64,000 nt of DNA, from positions 186,001-250,000 of the forward strand of contig CAVRVD010000015.1 of the NCBI GenBank assembly GCA_963724535.1, written 5' to 3'. Positions 52,457 to 61,026 of the stretch are shown piece by piece; position 1 is the first letter of the stretch, and every line of letters starts with the position of its first letter. A program made the translations under genes and the position numbers. The notes under the pieces are model-generated. The model was not told the origin of the DNA, made no database searches, and saw only the letters and a program-made list of their open reading frames with translations. Source of the stretch: JADJPO01 sp963724535. Lineage in GTDB: Bacteria; Actinomycetota; Actinomycetes; Actinomycetales; Kineosporiaceae.

Positions 52457-53653
52457 GTGACCGCTACCGACGCGCCGCTGGCAGGCGTCACCGTCATCGA
52501 CCTGTCCCGCGTGCTGGCCGGTCCCTGGACGTCGATGATCCTCGGCGACCTCGGCGCCCGGGTGATCAAGGTCGAGTCGCCCGGCGGGGACGACACCCGC
52601 AGCTACGGCCCGCCGTTCGTCGGGCCGCAGGACAACCAGATCTCCACCTACTACCTGTCGGCGAACCGGAACAAGGAGTCGATCACTCTCGACCTGAAGT
52701 CGGACGACGGGCGCGACGTGTTGACCCGCCTGGTCCGCCACGGCGACGTGCTTATCGAGAACTTCCGTCCCGGAGTGCTGGACCGGCTGGGGTTCGGCGT
52801 GGAACGGCTACACGAGCTCAACCCGCGGCTGATCGTCCTGAAGATCAGCGGCTTCGGGGAAGACGGTCCACAGGGCGGGCGCGCGGGGTACGACCAGATC
52901 GCCCAGGGTGAGGGCGGCCTGATGTCGCTCACCGGCTCCGGCCCCGATGACCCGCAGCGGGTCGGCACGGCCATCACCGACCTGATCGCCGGCCACAACG
53001 GGGCGATCGGTGTGCTCGCGTCACTCGCCGAACGGCACCGCACCGGACGGGGACGGGTGGTGCGTACCTCGCTGCTGGCCGGCGTGGTCGGCGTCCACGC
53101 CTTTCAGGGGACGGCGTACACCGTGGGCGGCCAGGTGCCGCGGGCGCAGGGCAACCATCACCCCGCCATCGCCCCCTACGGCCTGTTCCGGTGCGCTGAC
53201 GGCGCCGTCCAGATCGCCTGCGGCGCACAGGGTCTGTGGGTGAAGCTGGCGAACGTGCTCGGGCTCGACCCGGACGAGGAGGGTTTCGCCACCAACGCCG
53301 ACCGGGTCCGCAACCGGGCCCGGCTCATCGAGCAGATCGAGACCGGGCTCGCCGACCGCACCATGGCCCAGACCCTGGACCTGCTCGCCACGGCCGGCGT
53401 GCCCGCCGGGCAGGTGCGTACCCTCGACCAGGTCTACGCCTGGGACCAGACCCGCTCGCAGCACCTGGTGATCAGCGTGGACCATCCGGTGCTCGGGCCG
53501 ATCGAGCTGCCGGGCTCGCCACTACGGTTCGACGACCTGCCCCACTCCGGCGGGCGCACCGAGCACCTGCCACCACCGATGCTCGGCGAGCACAGCGCGT
53601 CGGTCAGGGCATGGCTGGACGGGCTGGACGACGGCGGCTCGCCGTCCGGCTGA
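52457..53653 (+). CDS. Family III CoA-transferase (CaiB/BaiF)
   Basis: The 398-residue protein starts at GTG 52457 before LAGVTVIDLSRVLAGPW. It has KVESPGGDDTRSYGPPF, the SANRNKESITLDLK segment and the probable catalytic Asp in AGYDQIAQGEGG. These enzymes move CoA between carboxylic acids. In the proposed pathway it could activate malonate, but many small acids fit. It lies upstream of carbamate kinase with a 258-bp gap in which I see no gene. Confidence 0.92.
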   Translation: MTATDAPLAGVTVIDLSRVLAGPWTSMILGDLGARVIKVESPGGDDTRSYGPPFVGPQDNQISTYYLSANRNKESITLDLKSDDGRDVLTRLVRHGDVLIENFRPGVLDRLGFGVERLHELNPRLIVLKISGFGEDGPQGGRAGYDQIAQGEGGLMSLTGSGPDDPQRVGTAITDLIAGHNGAIGVLASLAERHRTGRGRVVRTSLLAGVVGVHAFQGTAYTVGGQVPRAQGNHHPAIAPYGLFRCADGAVQIACGAQGLWVKLANVLGLDPDEEGFATNADRVRNRARLIEQIETGLADRTMAQTLDLLATAGVPAGQVRTLDQVYAWDQTRSQHLVISVDHPVLGPIELPGSPLRFDDLPHSGGRTEHLPPPMLGEHSASVRAWLDGLDDGGSPSG

Positions 53654-53911
53654 CTGTCCCGCTACCGTCCGACGGACCCATCATCGCCCTGTGACGACGC
53701 ACGACCCGCCCAACCTGCGCCCGAGCAGGACGCTCTTCACCATCCTGCGCTGAGATGGCCAATCGCCGACAAAGAACCGGCCGCCTTGTGGCAGGTGTCG
53801 CCAACGTCAACACGCCGACCCGCTGCATAGGCTCCGGGGACGGGCCGAGGGCCGCCGCGGTCCGGACCTCGACTGGTGCGGACGCCGTGGTTCGAGCGAG
53901 GAGGGGCGAGG

Positions 53912-54883
53912 GTGCGGGTACTGGTCGCCCTGGGCGGCAATGCGATGACGGGTCCTGACGGCTCGGCCACCCCGCAGGCCCAGCGGACGGCGATCACCGC
54001 GGCCATGGAGCACGTCGCCGACCTGATCGCCGCCGGACACGATGTCGTGATCACCCATGGCAACGGACCCCAGGTCGGCAATCTGCTGGTCAAGAACGAG
54101 CTGGCGGCGCACGTCGTCCCACCGGTGCCGCTGGACTGGAACGGCGCCCAGACCCAGGGCACTCTCGGCTTCACCGTGCTCAACGCCCTGGAACCGGCGC
54201 TGGCGGCCCGCGGCGTCGTCCGGCCGGTGGCCGCGGTGGTGACCCGCACCCGGGTGGACGGCGCCGACCCGCACTTCACCGAACCCACCAAGCCGGTCGG
54301 CCGCTACCTGCCGTACGAGCAGGCCCGCCCGCTCATCGAGCACGGCCAGATCTGGCAGGACCGGGGGGAGAAGGGCTGGCGACGGGTGGTCGCCTCACCC
54401 GAGCCGCTGGAGGTGGTGGACGTCCACACGGTGCGCACCCTGATCGCGGCCGGGTACATCGTGGTCGCCGCCGGCGGCGGCGGCATCCCGGTGGTCCGGG
54501 ACGAGGACGGCACCCTGCGTGGGGTGGAGGCCGTCATCGACAAGGACCTCACGGCGGCGGTGCTCGGTACCGCCCTGGACATCGAGGTGCTCGTCATCGC
54601 CACCGACGTCGAGGCCGCCTCGGTGGATTTCGGCACCCCGCAGGCCCGTCTGCTGCACCAGGTCGGCGTGCGAGAGATGCGGGAGCTGATCGCGGCCGGT
54701 GAGTTCACCGCCGGGTCGATGGGCCCGAAGGTGGAGGCCGCCGTCCGGTTCGTCGAGAGCGGCGGCCGACGCGCGGTGATCACCTCGCTGCACCGGATCG
54801 GGGCTGGCGTGACCGGCGCGGCCGGGACCTGCATCGAGGCCGAACCCAGCCGAAGACCGTTGACCGAGAACGAGAACCGTTGA
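53912..54883 (+). CDS. arcC: Carbamate kinase
   Basis: The 323-residue amino acid kinase fold shows ALGGNAM, THGNGPQVGNLL, TQGTLGF, AGGGGIPV, DKDLTAAVLG and GSMGPKVEAAV. It converts carbamoyl phosphate and ADP to ATP, ammonia and CO2. GTG at 53912 follows GAGGAGGGG. The only likely source of carbamoyl phosphate in the window is the FdrA/DUF1116/DUF2877 complex. The next gene, 28 bp downstream, is the barbiturase, linking ring opening to ATP formation. Confidence 0.95.
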   Translation: MRVLVALGGNAMTGPDGSATPQAQRTAITAAMEHVADLIAAGHDVVITHGNGPQVGNLLVKNELAAHVVPPVPLDWNGAQTQGTLGFTVLNALEPALAARGVVRPVAAVVTRTRVDGADPHFTEPTKPVGRYLPYEQARPLIEHGQIWQDRGEKGWRRVVASPEPLEVVDVHTVRTLIAAGYIVVAAGGGGIPVVRDEDGTLRGVEAVIDKDLTAAVLGTALDIEVLVIATDVEAASVDFGTPQARLLHQVGVREMRELIAAGEFTAGSMGPKVEAAVRFVESGGRRAVITSLHRIGAGVTGAAGTCIEAEPSRRPLTENENR

Positions 54884-54911
54884 CAACCGTTGACAAGAAG
54901 GGTGTCCCGCC

Positions 54912-56045
54912 GTGCCTGATCCGATCGAGGTCCGCAAGGTCCCGCTGCACAACGTCTCCGACGCCTCCGAGCTGGCCGCGCTCATCGACGCCGGCGTGAT
55001 GGAGGCCGATCGGGTGATCGCCGTGATCGGCAAGACCGAGGGCAACGGCGGGGTGAACGACTACACCCGGATCATCGCCGACCGCGCCTTCCGGGACGTG
55101 CTGCGCGCCAGGGGCGTCGACGAGGACCAGGTGCGCGGCGTCCCGATCGTCTGGTCCGGCGGCACCGACGGTGTGATCTCGCCGCACGCGACGATCTTCG
55201 CCACCGTCCCGCCGGTGCAGGCCGAGCCGGCCGACGAGCCGCGGCTGACCGTCGGGTTCGCGATGAGCGAGCAGTTGCTGCCCGAGGAGATCGGCCGCCG
55301 TCCGATGATCGAGAAGGTCGCGGCGGCGGTTCGGGTGGCGATGGAGCGGGCCGGGATCACCGACCCGGCCGACGTCCACTACGTGCAGACCAAGACCCCG
55401 TTGCTGACCATCCACACCATCCGCGACGCCAAGTCCCGCGGCAAGACGGTCTGGACCGAGCACACCCACGAGTCGATGGACCTGTCCAACGGGACGACGG
55501 CGCTCGGCATCGCGGTGGCCCTGGGCGAGATCGAGATGCCGACCGACGAGCAGGTGATGCACGACCGGTCGCTGTACTCCTCGGTCGCCTCATGCTCCTC
55601 GGGGGTCGAGCTCGACCAGGCGCAGGTGGTCGTGGTCGGCAACGCCCGCGGGGTGGGGGGGCGGTACCGGATCGGGCACTCGGTGATGCGGGACGCACTG
55701 GACGCCGACGGCATCTGGGCCGCGATCTCCGACGCGGGGCTGGACCTGCCCGAACGTCCCCACTCCAGTGACCTCGGCGGCCGACTGGTCAACGTCTTCC
55801 TCAAGTGCGAGGCGTCCCAGGACGGCCAGGTGCACGGGCGGCGCAACGCGATGCTCGATGACTCCGACGTGCACTGGCACCGGCAGATCAAGTCCTGTGT
55901 GGGCGGCGTGACCGCCTCGGTGACCGGCGACCCGGCGGTGTTCGTCTCGGTCTCGGCGGCGCACCAGGGTCCGGACGGCGGGGGTCCGGTGGCCGCGGTC
56001 GTCGACCTGGGCGCCGAGCCGACCGGGTACCGCTGGCCGAGCTGA
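54912..56045 (+). CDS. Barbiturase / cyanuric acid hydrolase family amidohydrolase
   Basis: The 377-residue protein has the three-fold repeated toblerone fold. The Lys-Ser pairs are visible: Lys41 in GKTEGNGG and Ser82 in WSGGTDG, Lys in QTKTPLL and Ser in CSSGVELD, Lys in FLKCEAS and Ser in FVSVSAAHQGP. Members open cyanuric acid (AtzD/TrzD) or barbituric acid (Bar). No other s-triazine gene is nearby, while a uracil-type permease and Mo hydroxylase are, so barbiturase is favoured. Confidence 0.92.
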   Translation: MPDPIEVRKVPLHNVSDASELAALIDAGVMEADRVIAVIGKTEGNGGVNDYTRIIADRAFRDVLRARGVDEDQVRGVPIVWSGGTDGVISPHATIFATVPPVQAEPADEPRLTVGFAMSEQLLPEEIGRRPMIEKVAAAVRVAMERAGITDPADVHYVQTKTPLLTIHTIRDAKSRGKTVWTEHTHESMDLSNGTTALGIAVALGEIEMPTDEQVMHDRSLYSSVASCSSGVELDQAQVVVVGNARGVGGRYRIGHSVMRDALDADGIWAAISDAGLDLPERPHSSDLGGRLVNVFLKCEASQDGQVHGRRNAMLDDSDVHWHRQIKSCVGGVTASVTGDPAVFVSVSAAHQGPDGGGPVAAVVDLGAEPTGYRWPS

Positions 56046-56094
56046 CTGAGCTGACTGAGCTGACTGAGCTGACCGAGCTGACGAGCTGACCGAG
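56042..56094. repeat. 9-bp tandem repeat at the barbiturase stop
   Basis: Six copies of CTGACTGAG or close variants follow directly from the barbiturase stop codon, which lies in the first copy. They occupy much of the 96-bp gap before the convergent membrane protein gene. Confidence 0.88.
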
Positions 56095-56141
56095 CCACGG
56101 GTGCGCCGTTCGTTCGCGCGACGAGCGGCACTCCACCGGGG

Positions 56142-58235
56142 TCAGGGACGTAGCGGTGGGACGGCGCCGAGCAGGGCCCGGACGTAGGCGGCCGAGGCAA
56201 GTGCGGCGTACCGGCGCCAGGTGTCCGTGGTGTGCTCGTCGCCGTAGTCGCTGATCCCGCGGACCACGATCCAGCCCAGGTTGGCGGCGAGGCCGGCGGT
56301 GGCGATCCCGTGGCCCTCCATCTCCAGGGCGAGCAACCCGTACTGCCGGGCAGCGGCGTCCCGCCGGGCGGGGTTGCGCAGCGACCGGTCGGCGCTGCCG
56401 ATCCGGCCCAGGTGCACACTCGGCCGCCCCGGACGCCGACCGGTGGCCTCGGGCGGCGGGTGCGGCACGGCCCGCCCATCGGCGTCGAACAGCACATCAC
56501 TCGACTCCTCCGGCCGCGCGAACTGCGCCAACAGTCCCGTCACCCGGTCGATCTCGTGCTCCCAGGGACGGCGACCGAGCTCGGTGTCCGAGGCGAGGCG
56601 GGCGGCGGCGGCGACCAGCCGCGGGGCCGGCTCGTTCGGTGCCGCCCGCAGCCGCTCGCCGTCCGGGCTGTCGTCGACGTGGTCGTAGGCGACCACCCCC
56701 CAGGTGCCGACCACGATGTCGCCCAACCGAACGTGGGCCGCCGGGCTGTCCGGACGCGGGACGCCGCAGGCGATCCCGGACATCACGACGTGGTTGACCG
56801 TGGGATAGCTGCGGGCCAGGTTCATGCTCACCGCGGCCGCCAGCGTGTTCCCGGCACCGACCTGCTGGCACAGGACGACCCGGTGCGGCCGTTGCGGGTC
56901 GGCGCTGGGCAGCTCGCCGAGCAGGTACCGGGTCAGGTCGCCGTCGGTCAGGTCGTCGCGGGGGTCGTCCAACATCGCCCGGACCGCAGTGAACTCCTCG
57001 ACGAGCGCGGTGACGATCCCGATCGTCGGCCGCTGTCCGGACTCCTGCCGCGACATCTCGTCCTCCATCGCGGTGTCGACGTCCCGGGAGAGGCGAACAT
57101 AGCGCCAGCCCGCAGCCACTACGGCGGCGAAGATCACCGGGCTGAGCAGCCGGAACAGCCAGCCGAGGATGACAGTCCGTCGCAGGAGTGGCGTTTCGGT
57201 GAAACCCGTTCCACCCCAGAAGAACTGGTCCACCAACCAGAACAGGGCGACGCCGAAGGTGCCGAGACCACGTCCGTCACCGGTGGCTGCCGCGGCCTCC
57301 TGGGCGGCGACGAACACGGCGCAGATCGGCATCGCAACAGCCAACGCCACGAGCAGCCAGGTGATCCCCCGCGGTCCGATCATGGTTCGCGGTCGACGGA
57401 CATCGGGGGCGCGGTCGAACAGGACAGCGATCCGCGGCCGGGACTGGGTCACGGTGAGCAGCCGTCGCCGGTGCCCGGTGACGATCTGCTCGGCCGCGGC
57501 CGTTGTCGTCCCGTCGAGCAGGACCACCAGCCGGTGCGGCACCTCGTCGCCGACGAGCCGGGGCAGCCGGCCCCACAGCACCTGCGTCTGCGCCTGCGCC
57601 CGGTCGACGAGCCCGGCGACCGCCGCCGGGTCCGGCGCGTGCAGCAGCCTGATGCTCCAGCTGTCATAGACGAGGCTGGCACTGAACGGGGTGACGGCCT
57701 CGCTGGGCTGCTCGACCGACCGGATCGCTCCGACGAACTCGCGCACCACGAACAGGAGCATCACCAGGGTCACCCAAACGATCACTCCGACCGCCAGGGT
57801 GACCGCGACGGCGCGCACCAGGCCCGACCGCGGCGCCATTAGGACGCCGCTCAGGGCCACCACGAGAACCACGACCAACGGACCACCGAACATCACCAGG
57901 TCCCAGAAGCGGTCCAACCGGCTCACCCACCGGTGCCGCAGACCGCCCGGGCTGGCGGGCAGCTGGTGGCGGCGGTCGCCGGGGGCCTCGAGCAGGGCGA
58001 AGGCCGGACCACCCCGTCCCGTCGAACCCGTCGAACCGTCCTGGGGCCGGATCAGGCGGTCCTCGGCATCGGCCACCCAGAGCTGGACGGCCAGAGGCGC
58101 CCGGGCCCGCCAGAGCCCGGCGAAACCGCGCGGCCGTAGCGTGTGGTCCACCATCCGGTGGCGTTCGGCCTCCCGTACAGTCCGGGCGAGCTCCCGGCAG
58201 GCTTGCCACCGACTGGACATGCGCCCCCCACTCAT
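56142..58235 (-). CDS. Membrane protein with C-terminal nucleoside phosphorylase-like domain
   Basis: About 698 residues from ATG 58235 (ATG 58220 is possible). Two helices (FGGPLVVVLVVALSGVLMA; VAVTLAVGVIVWVTLVMLLF), a ~120-residue cytoplasmic segment, and three more hydrophobic stretches precede the C-terminal domain. That domain has TIGIVTALVEEFTAVRAM, CQQVGAGNTLAAAVSMNLAR, VVMSGIACGVP, LLALEMEGHGIATA and VVRGISDYGDEHTTD, as in MTA/SAH nucleosidases and the phosphorylase domains of STAND conflict proteins. It follows a macro-domain gene on the same strand. A nucleotide-degrading effector is possible. Confidence 0.85.
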   Translation of the reverse strand: MSGGRMSSRWQACRELARTVREAERHRMVDHTLRPRGFAGLWRARAPLAVQLWVADAEDRLIRPQDGSTGSTGRGGPAFALLEAPGDRRHQLPASPGGLRHRWVSRLDRFWDLVMFGGPLVVVLVVALSGVLMAPRSGLVRAVAVTLAVGVIVWVTLVMLLFVVREFVGAIRSVEQPSEAVTPFSASLVYDSWSIRLLHAPDPAAVAGLVDRAQAQTQVLWGRLPRLVGDEVPHRLVVLLDGTTTAAAEQIVTGHRRRLLTVTQSRPRIAVLFDRAPDVRRPRTMIGPRGITWLLVALAVAMPICAVFVAAQEAAAATGDGRGLGTFGVALFWLVDQFFWGGTGFTETPLLRRTVILGWLFRLLSPVIFAAVVAAGWRYVRLSRDVDTAMEDEMSRQESGQRPTIGIVTALVEEFTAVRAMLDDPRDDLTDGDLTRYLLGELPSADPQRPHRVVLCQQVGAGNTLAAAVSMNLARSYPTVNHVVMSGIACGVPRPDSPAAHVRLGDIVVGTWGVVAYDHVDDSPDGERLRAAPNEPAPRLVAAAARLASDTELGRRPWEHEIDRVTGLLAQFARPEESSDVLFDADGRAVPHPPPEATGRRPGRPSVHLGRIGSADRSLRNPARRDAAARQYGLLALEMEGHGIATAGLAANLGWIVVRGISDYGDEHTTDTWRRYAALASAAYVRALLGAVPPLRP

Positions 58236-58349
58236 TCCACGACCCACGCGATTGACCCCCGGCCATCCTGCCCCGGTTGTGCTCACCGGGCGGGCGGGAC
58301 GTCCGGGCCGACCACCTGGCGCGCTGCGCCGGGTGGTCGGGCCACTATC

Positions 58350-58427
58350 GGGCCGGGGATTCACCACAACCCGCCCCTGACGGGGCCGGACGCCGCCGGG
58401 AGCCGGGTCGTGGTGAACTCCCGGCCC
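58350..58427. repeat. Long imperfect inverted repeat between macro and phosphorylase-domain genes
   Basis: 58350-58373 pairs with 58404-58427 over 24 bp with 3 mismatches, enclosing 30 nt. It starts 14 bp after the macro gene stop (minus-strand direction) and about 115 bp before the membrane protein start. It may be a terminator, processing site or small insertion. The rest of 58236-58440 holds no gene. Confidence 0.65.
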
Positions 58428-58440
58428 GGGCACCGTCAGG

Positions 58441-59724
58441 TCAGGCCGCCTCGGCCGCGAGCTGCGCCAGCACCGCGCGGGTCTCGGCCGCCGTCCAGGT
58501 GGTCAGGTGCACCCGCCAGCTGAGGTCGTAGGCCAGCTCGTGGCGCACCGCCGTCCAGCACCAGGACGCCGCCTCGGCGACGCCCACCCCGCCGTCCCCG
58601 GCCCCGAACAGCGGGAACGAGATCGACTCGACGGTCTCGGCGGCCTGTCGGCGGACGTCTCGGGCCAGCTCGAAACAGCGTGGGACGGCACGCGCGATCG
58701 CCATCCGCTGCACGTCGTAGCCGCCGGCCTCGTCGCGGGGGATCGCCACGGCGGCGTGCAGCACCGCGAGGACGCCATGCTGCTCCAGGGCCCCCGCGGA
58801 GGTCGCCACCACGACGCCGGGCTCGACCGGCCAGCCGGGGCGAGCGTGTTTGCGCAGCCACTCCTCCAGCTCACGCACGACCACGTCGTCGACCAGCTCG
58901 CCGTCCACGGCCCGCCGGGCGGCCGCCCGTCGGAGGTGGCCGCTGAGGGTGCTGCTGAACGGGCGGGCCGGCAGCAGGTAGGTGTTCTCCGAGGAGGTGA
59001 TCACCTGGACGTCGCGAAGCTGCTCGACCGCCCCCCAGTCGACGACCACCGGCGCCGTCAGGCGACCCACGACCGGGACCTCATACGGACCGAAGCGGCG
59101 GGTCTGCAGGTCCGGGACACCATGGGCGATCTCCCGGTCGAGCTGGTCCAGGTCCCGGTGCACCCCCGGCGGCAGGTCCGGGTCGGGGCCGGGAGGCGGG
59201 CGGGTGAGCCCGCCGGTGACCAGGAGCAGGATCTCGTCGGCGATCCGGCCGAGCAACAGCGGTTCGTGGCGCTTGCGGAAGGTCTCCGGCGACAGGTGTC
59301 CGAAGGCCTCGGCCGCGGCGGCGCGCAGGTCGGTCGGGCGGCGTCCGGCGGTGCCCTGGACCAGACCGAACAGGTACTGCGCGGCCCGGCCCAACTCCTC
59401 CTCGCCGAGGTGCTCGACCGCCGTGCGCAGCAGCCGCTCGACGCCCAGGTGCACCTGGTCGCCGGAGGTGAGCCCGAGCGCCACAGCCGCCGCCTGCAGG
59501 GCCGGCAGCTCGGTGCGAGGCAGTCGCAGCAGCCCGCGGGCACGCAGCAGCTTGAGGTCGCCGATCAGCGCCGCCCGCGACGGGACTGCTGATCGGTCAG
59601 GGGCCACCTCCTGATCGTCGCCCACGGACCACAGGTCCTCAATGGACCTCGGCCGACCAGCCGCCAGCCGGCCGAGGCCGCCGTCGGCCAGGCCCGGGCG
59701 GAGCCGGAGGCGGTCTGCCAGCAT
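58441..59724 (-). CDS. Macro-domain protein with N-terminal helical domain
   Basis: The 427-residue protein has a helical N-terminal half: LPALQAAAVALGLTSGDQVH, AAQYLFGLVQGTAGRRP, SPETFRKRHEPLLLGRIADE, a module I associate with actinobacterial conflict proteins. The C-terminal half (from ~235) fits a macro domain: VQVITSSENTYLL, GVVVATSAGALEQHGVLAVL, HAAVAIPRDEAGG and SISFPLFGAGDGGVGV. Macro domains bind or hydrolyse ADP-ribose derivatives. The gene precedes the phosphorylase-domain membrane protein. The assignment of the macro domain is by motif and is good but not certain. Confidence 0.78.
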   Translation of the reverse strand: MLADRLRLRPGLADGGLGRLAAGRPRSIEDLWSVGDDQEVAPDRSAVPSRAALIGDLKLLRARGLLRLPRTELPALQAAAVALGLTSGDQVHLGVERLLRTAVEHLGEEELGRAAQYLFGLVQGTAGRRPTDLRAAAAEAFGHLSPETFRKRHEPLLLGRIADEILLLVTGGLTRPPPGPDPDLPPGVHRDLDQLDREIAHGVPDLQTRRFGPYEVPVVGRLTAPVVVDWGAVEQLRDVQVITSSENTYLLPARPFSSTLSGHLRRAAARRAVDGELVDDVVVRELEEWLRKHARPGWPVEPGVVVATSAGALEQHGVLAVLHAAVAIPRDEAGGYDVQRMAIARAVPRCFELARDVRRQAAETVESISFPLFGAGDGGVGVAEAASWCWTAVRHELAYDLSWRVHLTTWTAAETRAVLAQLAAEAA

Positions 59725-59815
59725 CCGGAGCTCCTCGGGTCACTGGTCACCAGACGGGCCACCGAGCTGCTCCGCGCGCCGGTCGACAGCGACCTCGATC
59801 CCGTGGTCGTCGAGG

Positions 59816-60409
59816 TCATGGCCTACCTGGGCATGGCCCTGGAGCACCCGGGCCGGTGGTGGACTCGCGCAGCGTCTCCAAGGCGTCGACGCCGCCTGCC
59901 GCATAGGCCCGCCAGTCGCCGCCTCGAGCCTCGGCCAGCTCGCGCTCATGGTGCCAGCGACCCAGTGCCAGGTCGATCTCCATCGCCGGTTCGACGTCCT
60001 CGCGACGCAGCCGACGTCTCAGCTCGCCGAGCGCGGCTGCACGCCCCTCATGGAACTTGAACGCTGGGAACGAGCGGCCGTCCCGGGCCAACGCACAGGC
60101 ACTGACGTCGCCGGACAGCTCGCTCATCGCGGCGGCGGCCTCGCGGCGCATCGTCTCGACGAGGTCCTGCACGTGGTCCACGCCCGCCACGCTCGCATAC
60201 GCCGGGCCTGCAGCACACCCCCGGTCGCGCCGGGCCGTCACGAGATGCCAGGCCGCGTACTCCTGCCACGAGTGCCGCTGCAGATAGGCGTTCTGGGCTG
60301 CGGCGTCGGGCTGGGCCTCACCCCACTCGCTGTCGAGCACGTACTGTCGCGCGGCGATGAGCTCGCGGGCCCGGACCACCGCCGCGTCGTTCACCTCGTA
60401 GGCCGCCAT
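59816..60409 (-). CDS. Possibly chimeric conserved protein
   Basis: Residues 1-57 (MAAYEVNDAAVVRARELIAA, RQYVLDSEWGEAQPDA, HSWQEYAAWHL) match the start of a common ~110-residue actinobacterial protein of unknown function. The usual continuation is absent. Instead the frame carries VDHVQDLVETMRREAAAAMS and CALARDGRSFPAFKFHEGRA with an acidic helical end. This suggests fusion of two gene parts, or a variant family. The last ~20 residues (TGPGAPGPCPGRP) look non-coding in style. Confidence 0.55.
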   Translation of the reverse strand: MAAYEVNDAAVVRARELIAARQYVLDSEWGEAQPDAAAQNAYLQRHSWQEYAAWHLVTARRDRGCAAGPAYASVAGVDHVQDLVETMRREAAAAMSELSGDVSACALARDGRSFPAFKFHEGRAAALGELRRRLRREDVEPAMEIDLALGRWHHERELAEARGGDWRAYAAGGVDALETLRESTTGPGAPGPCPGRP

Positions 60410-60477
60410 CCCGTCAGCGCCGTCGACGCGCGGCCCGTCCGAGGAACCGTCGCGTACCGTGCAGACGGGAGGACCAC

Positions 60478-60831
60478 GTGCACGCCAAACGCATCATGGC
60501 CAACCTCCAGGTGGCCGACGTCGAGACAGCGAAGAGCTTCTATACCGACTACCTCGGGTTGGGCATCGAGGAGTTCAACATGGGATGGGTGGCCCGCTAC
60601 ACCTCACCCGACTCCGCGACGAGTGTCCAGCTCGTCACGCGCGACGCGGCCGCCCCCGAGACCCCGGCCATCTCCGTCCACACCGACGACGTCGACGGCG
60701 CCTACGAGGAGGCCCAGCGACTCGGCTACGAGATCGTGCACCCGCTCACTACGGAGCCCTGGGGGGTGCGCCGGTTCCTTGTGCGGGCGCCGGACGGCAA
60801 CGTCATCAACGTCGTGCGACACCGGGACTGA
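60478..60831 (+). CDS. VOC-superfamily (glyoxalase-like) protein
   Basis: The 117-residue protein has one VOC domain with two beta-alpha-beta-beta-beta units: IMANLQVADVETAKSFYTDY and ISVHTDDVDGAYEEAQRLGY, ending RAPDGNVINVV. GTG at 60478 follows GGGAGGACC. Members act as metal-dependent lyases, dioxygenases or drug-binding proteins; no specific role can be given. The following 195-bp gap holds no gene. Confidence 0.88.
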   Translation: MHAKRIMANLQVADVETAKSFYTDYLGLGIEEFNMGWVARYTSPDSATSVQLVTRDAAAPETPAISVHTDDVDGAYEEAQRLGYEIVHPLTTEPWGVRRFLVRAPDGNVINVVRHRD

Positions 60832-61026
60832 CCGACCCAGCGCGGATCTGCGCGCTCGCCGAGGAGCGCGACCGGGCAGGCGGTCGACGAGCAGCGCCCC
60901 AGGGTCGCCGACGACGTTCAGCACCCGGGCGGCCGGCCAGGCACCCGTGCTCGCACCGGACCAGCGACGGTTCAGTCATCTTCAGTGGGAATTGTGTTCT
61001 CACAACCACAATGCAAGGGTGCCGAC

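Noticed and set aside
54912..56045. s-Triazine (cyanuric acid) degradation locus
   Set aside because: The enzyme family fits, but no biuret hydrolase, allophanate hydrolase or triazine amidohydrolase is in the window.
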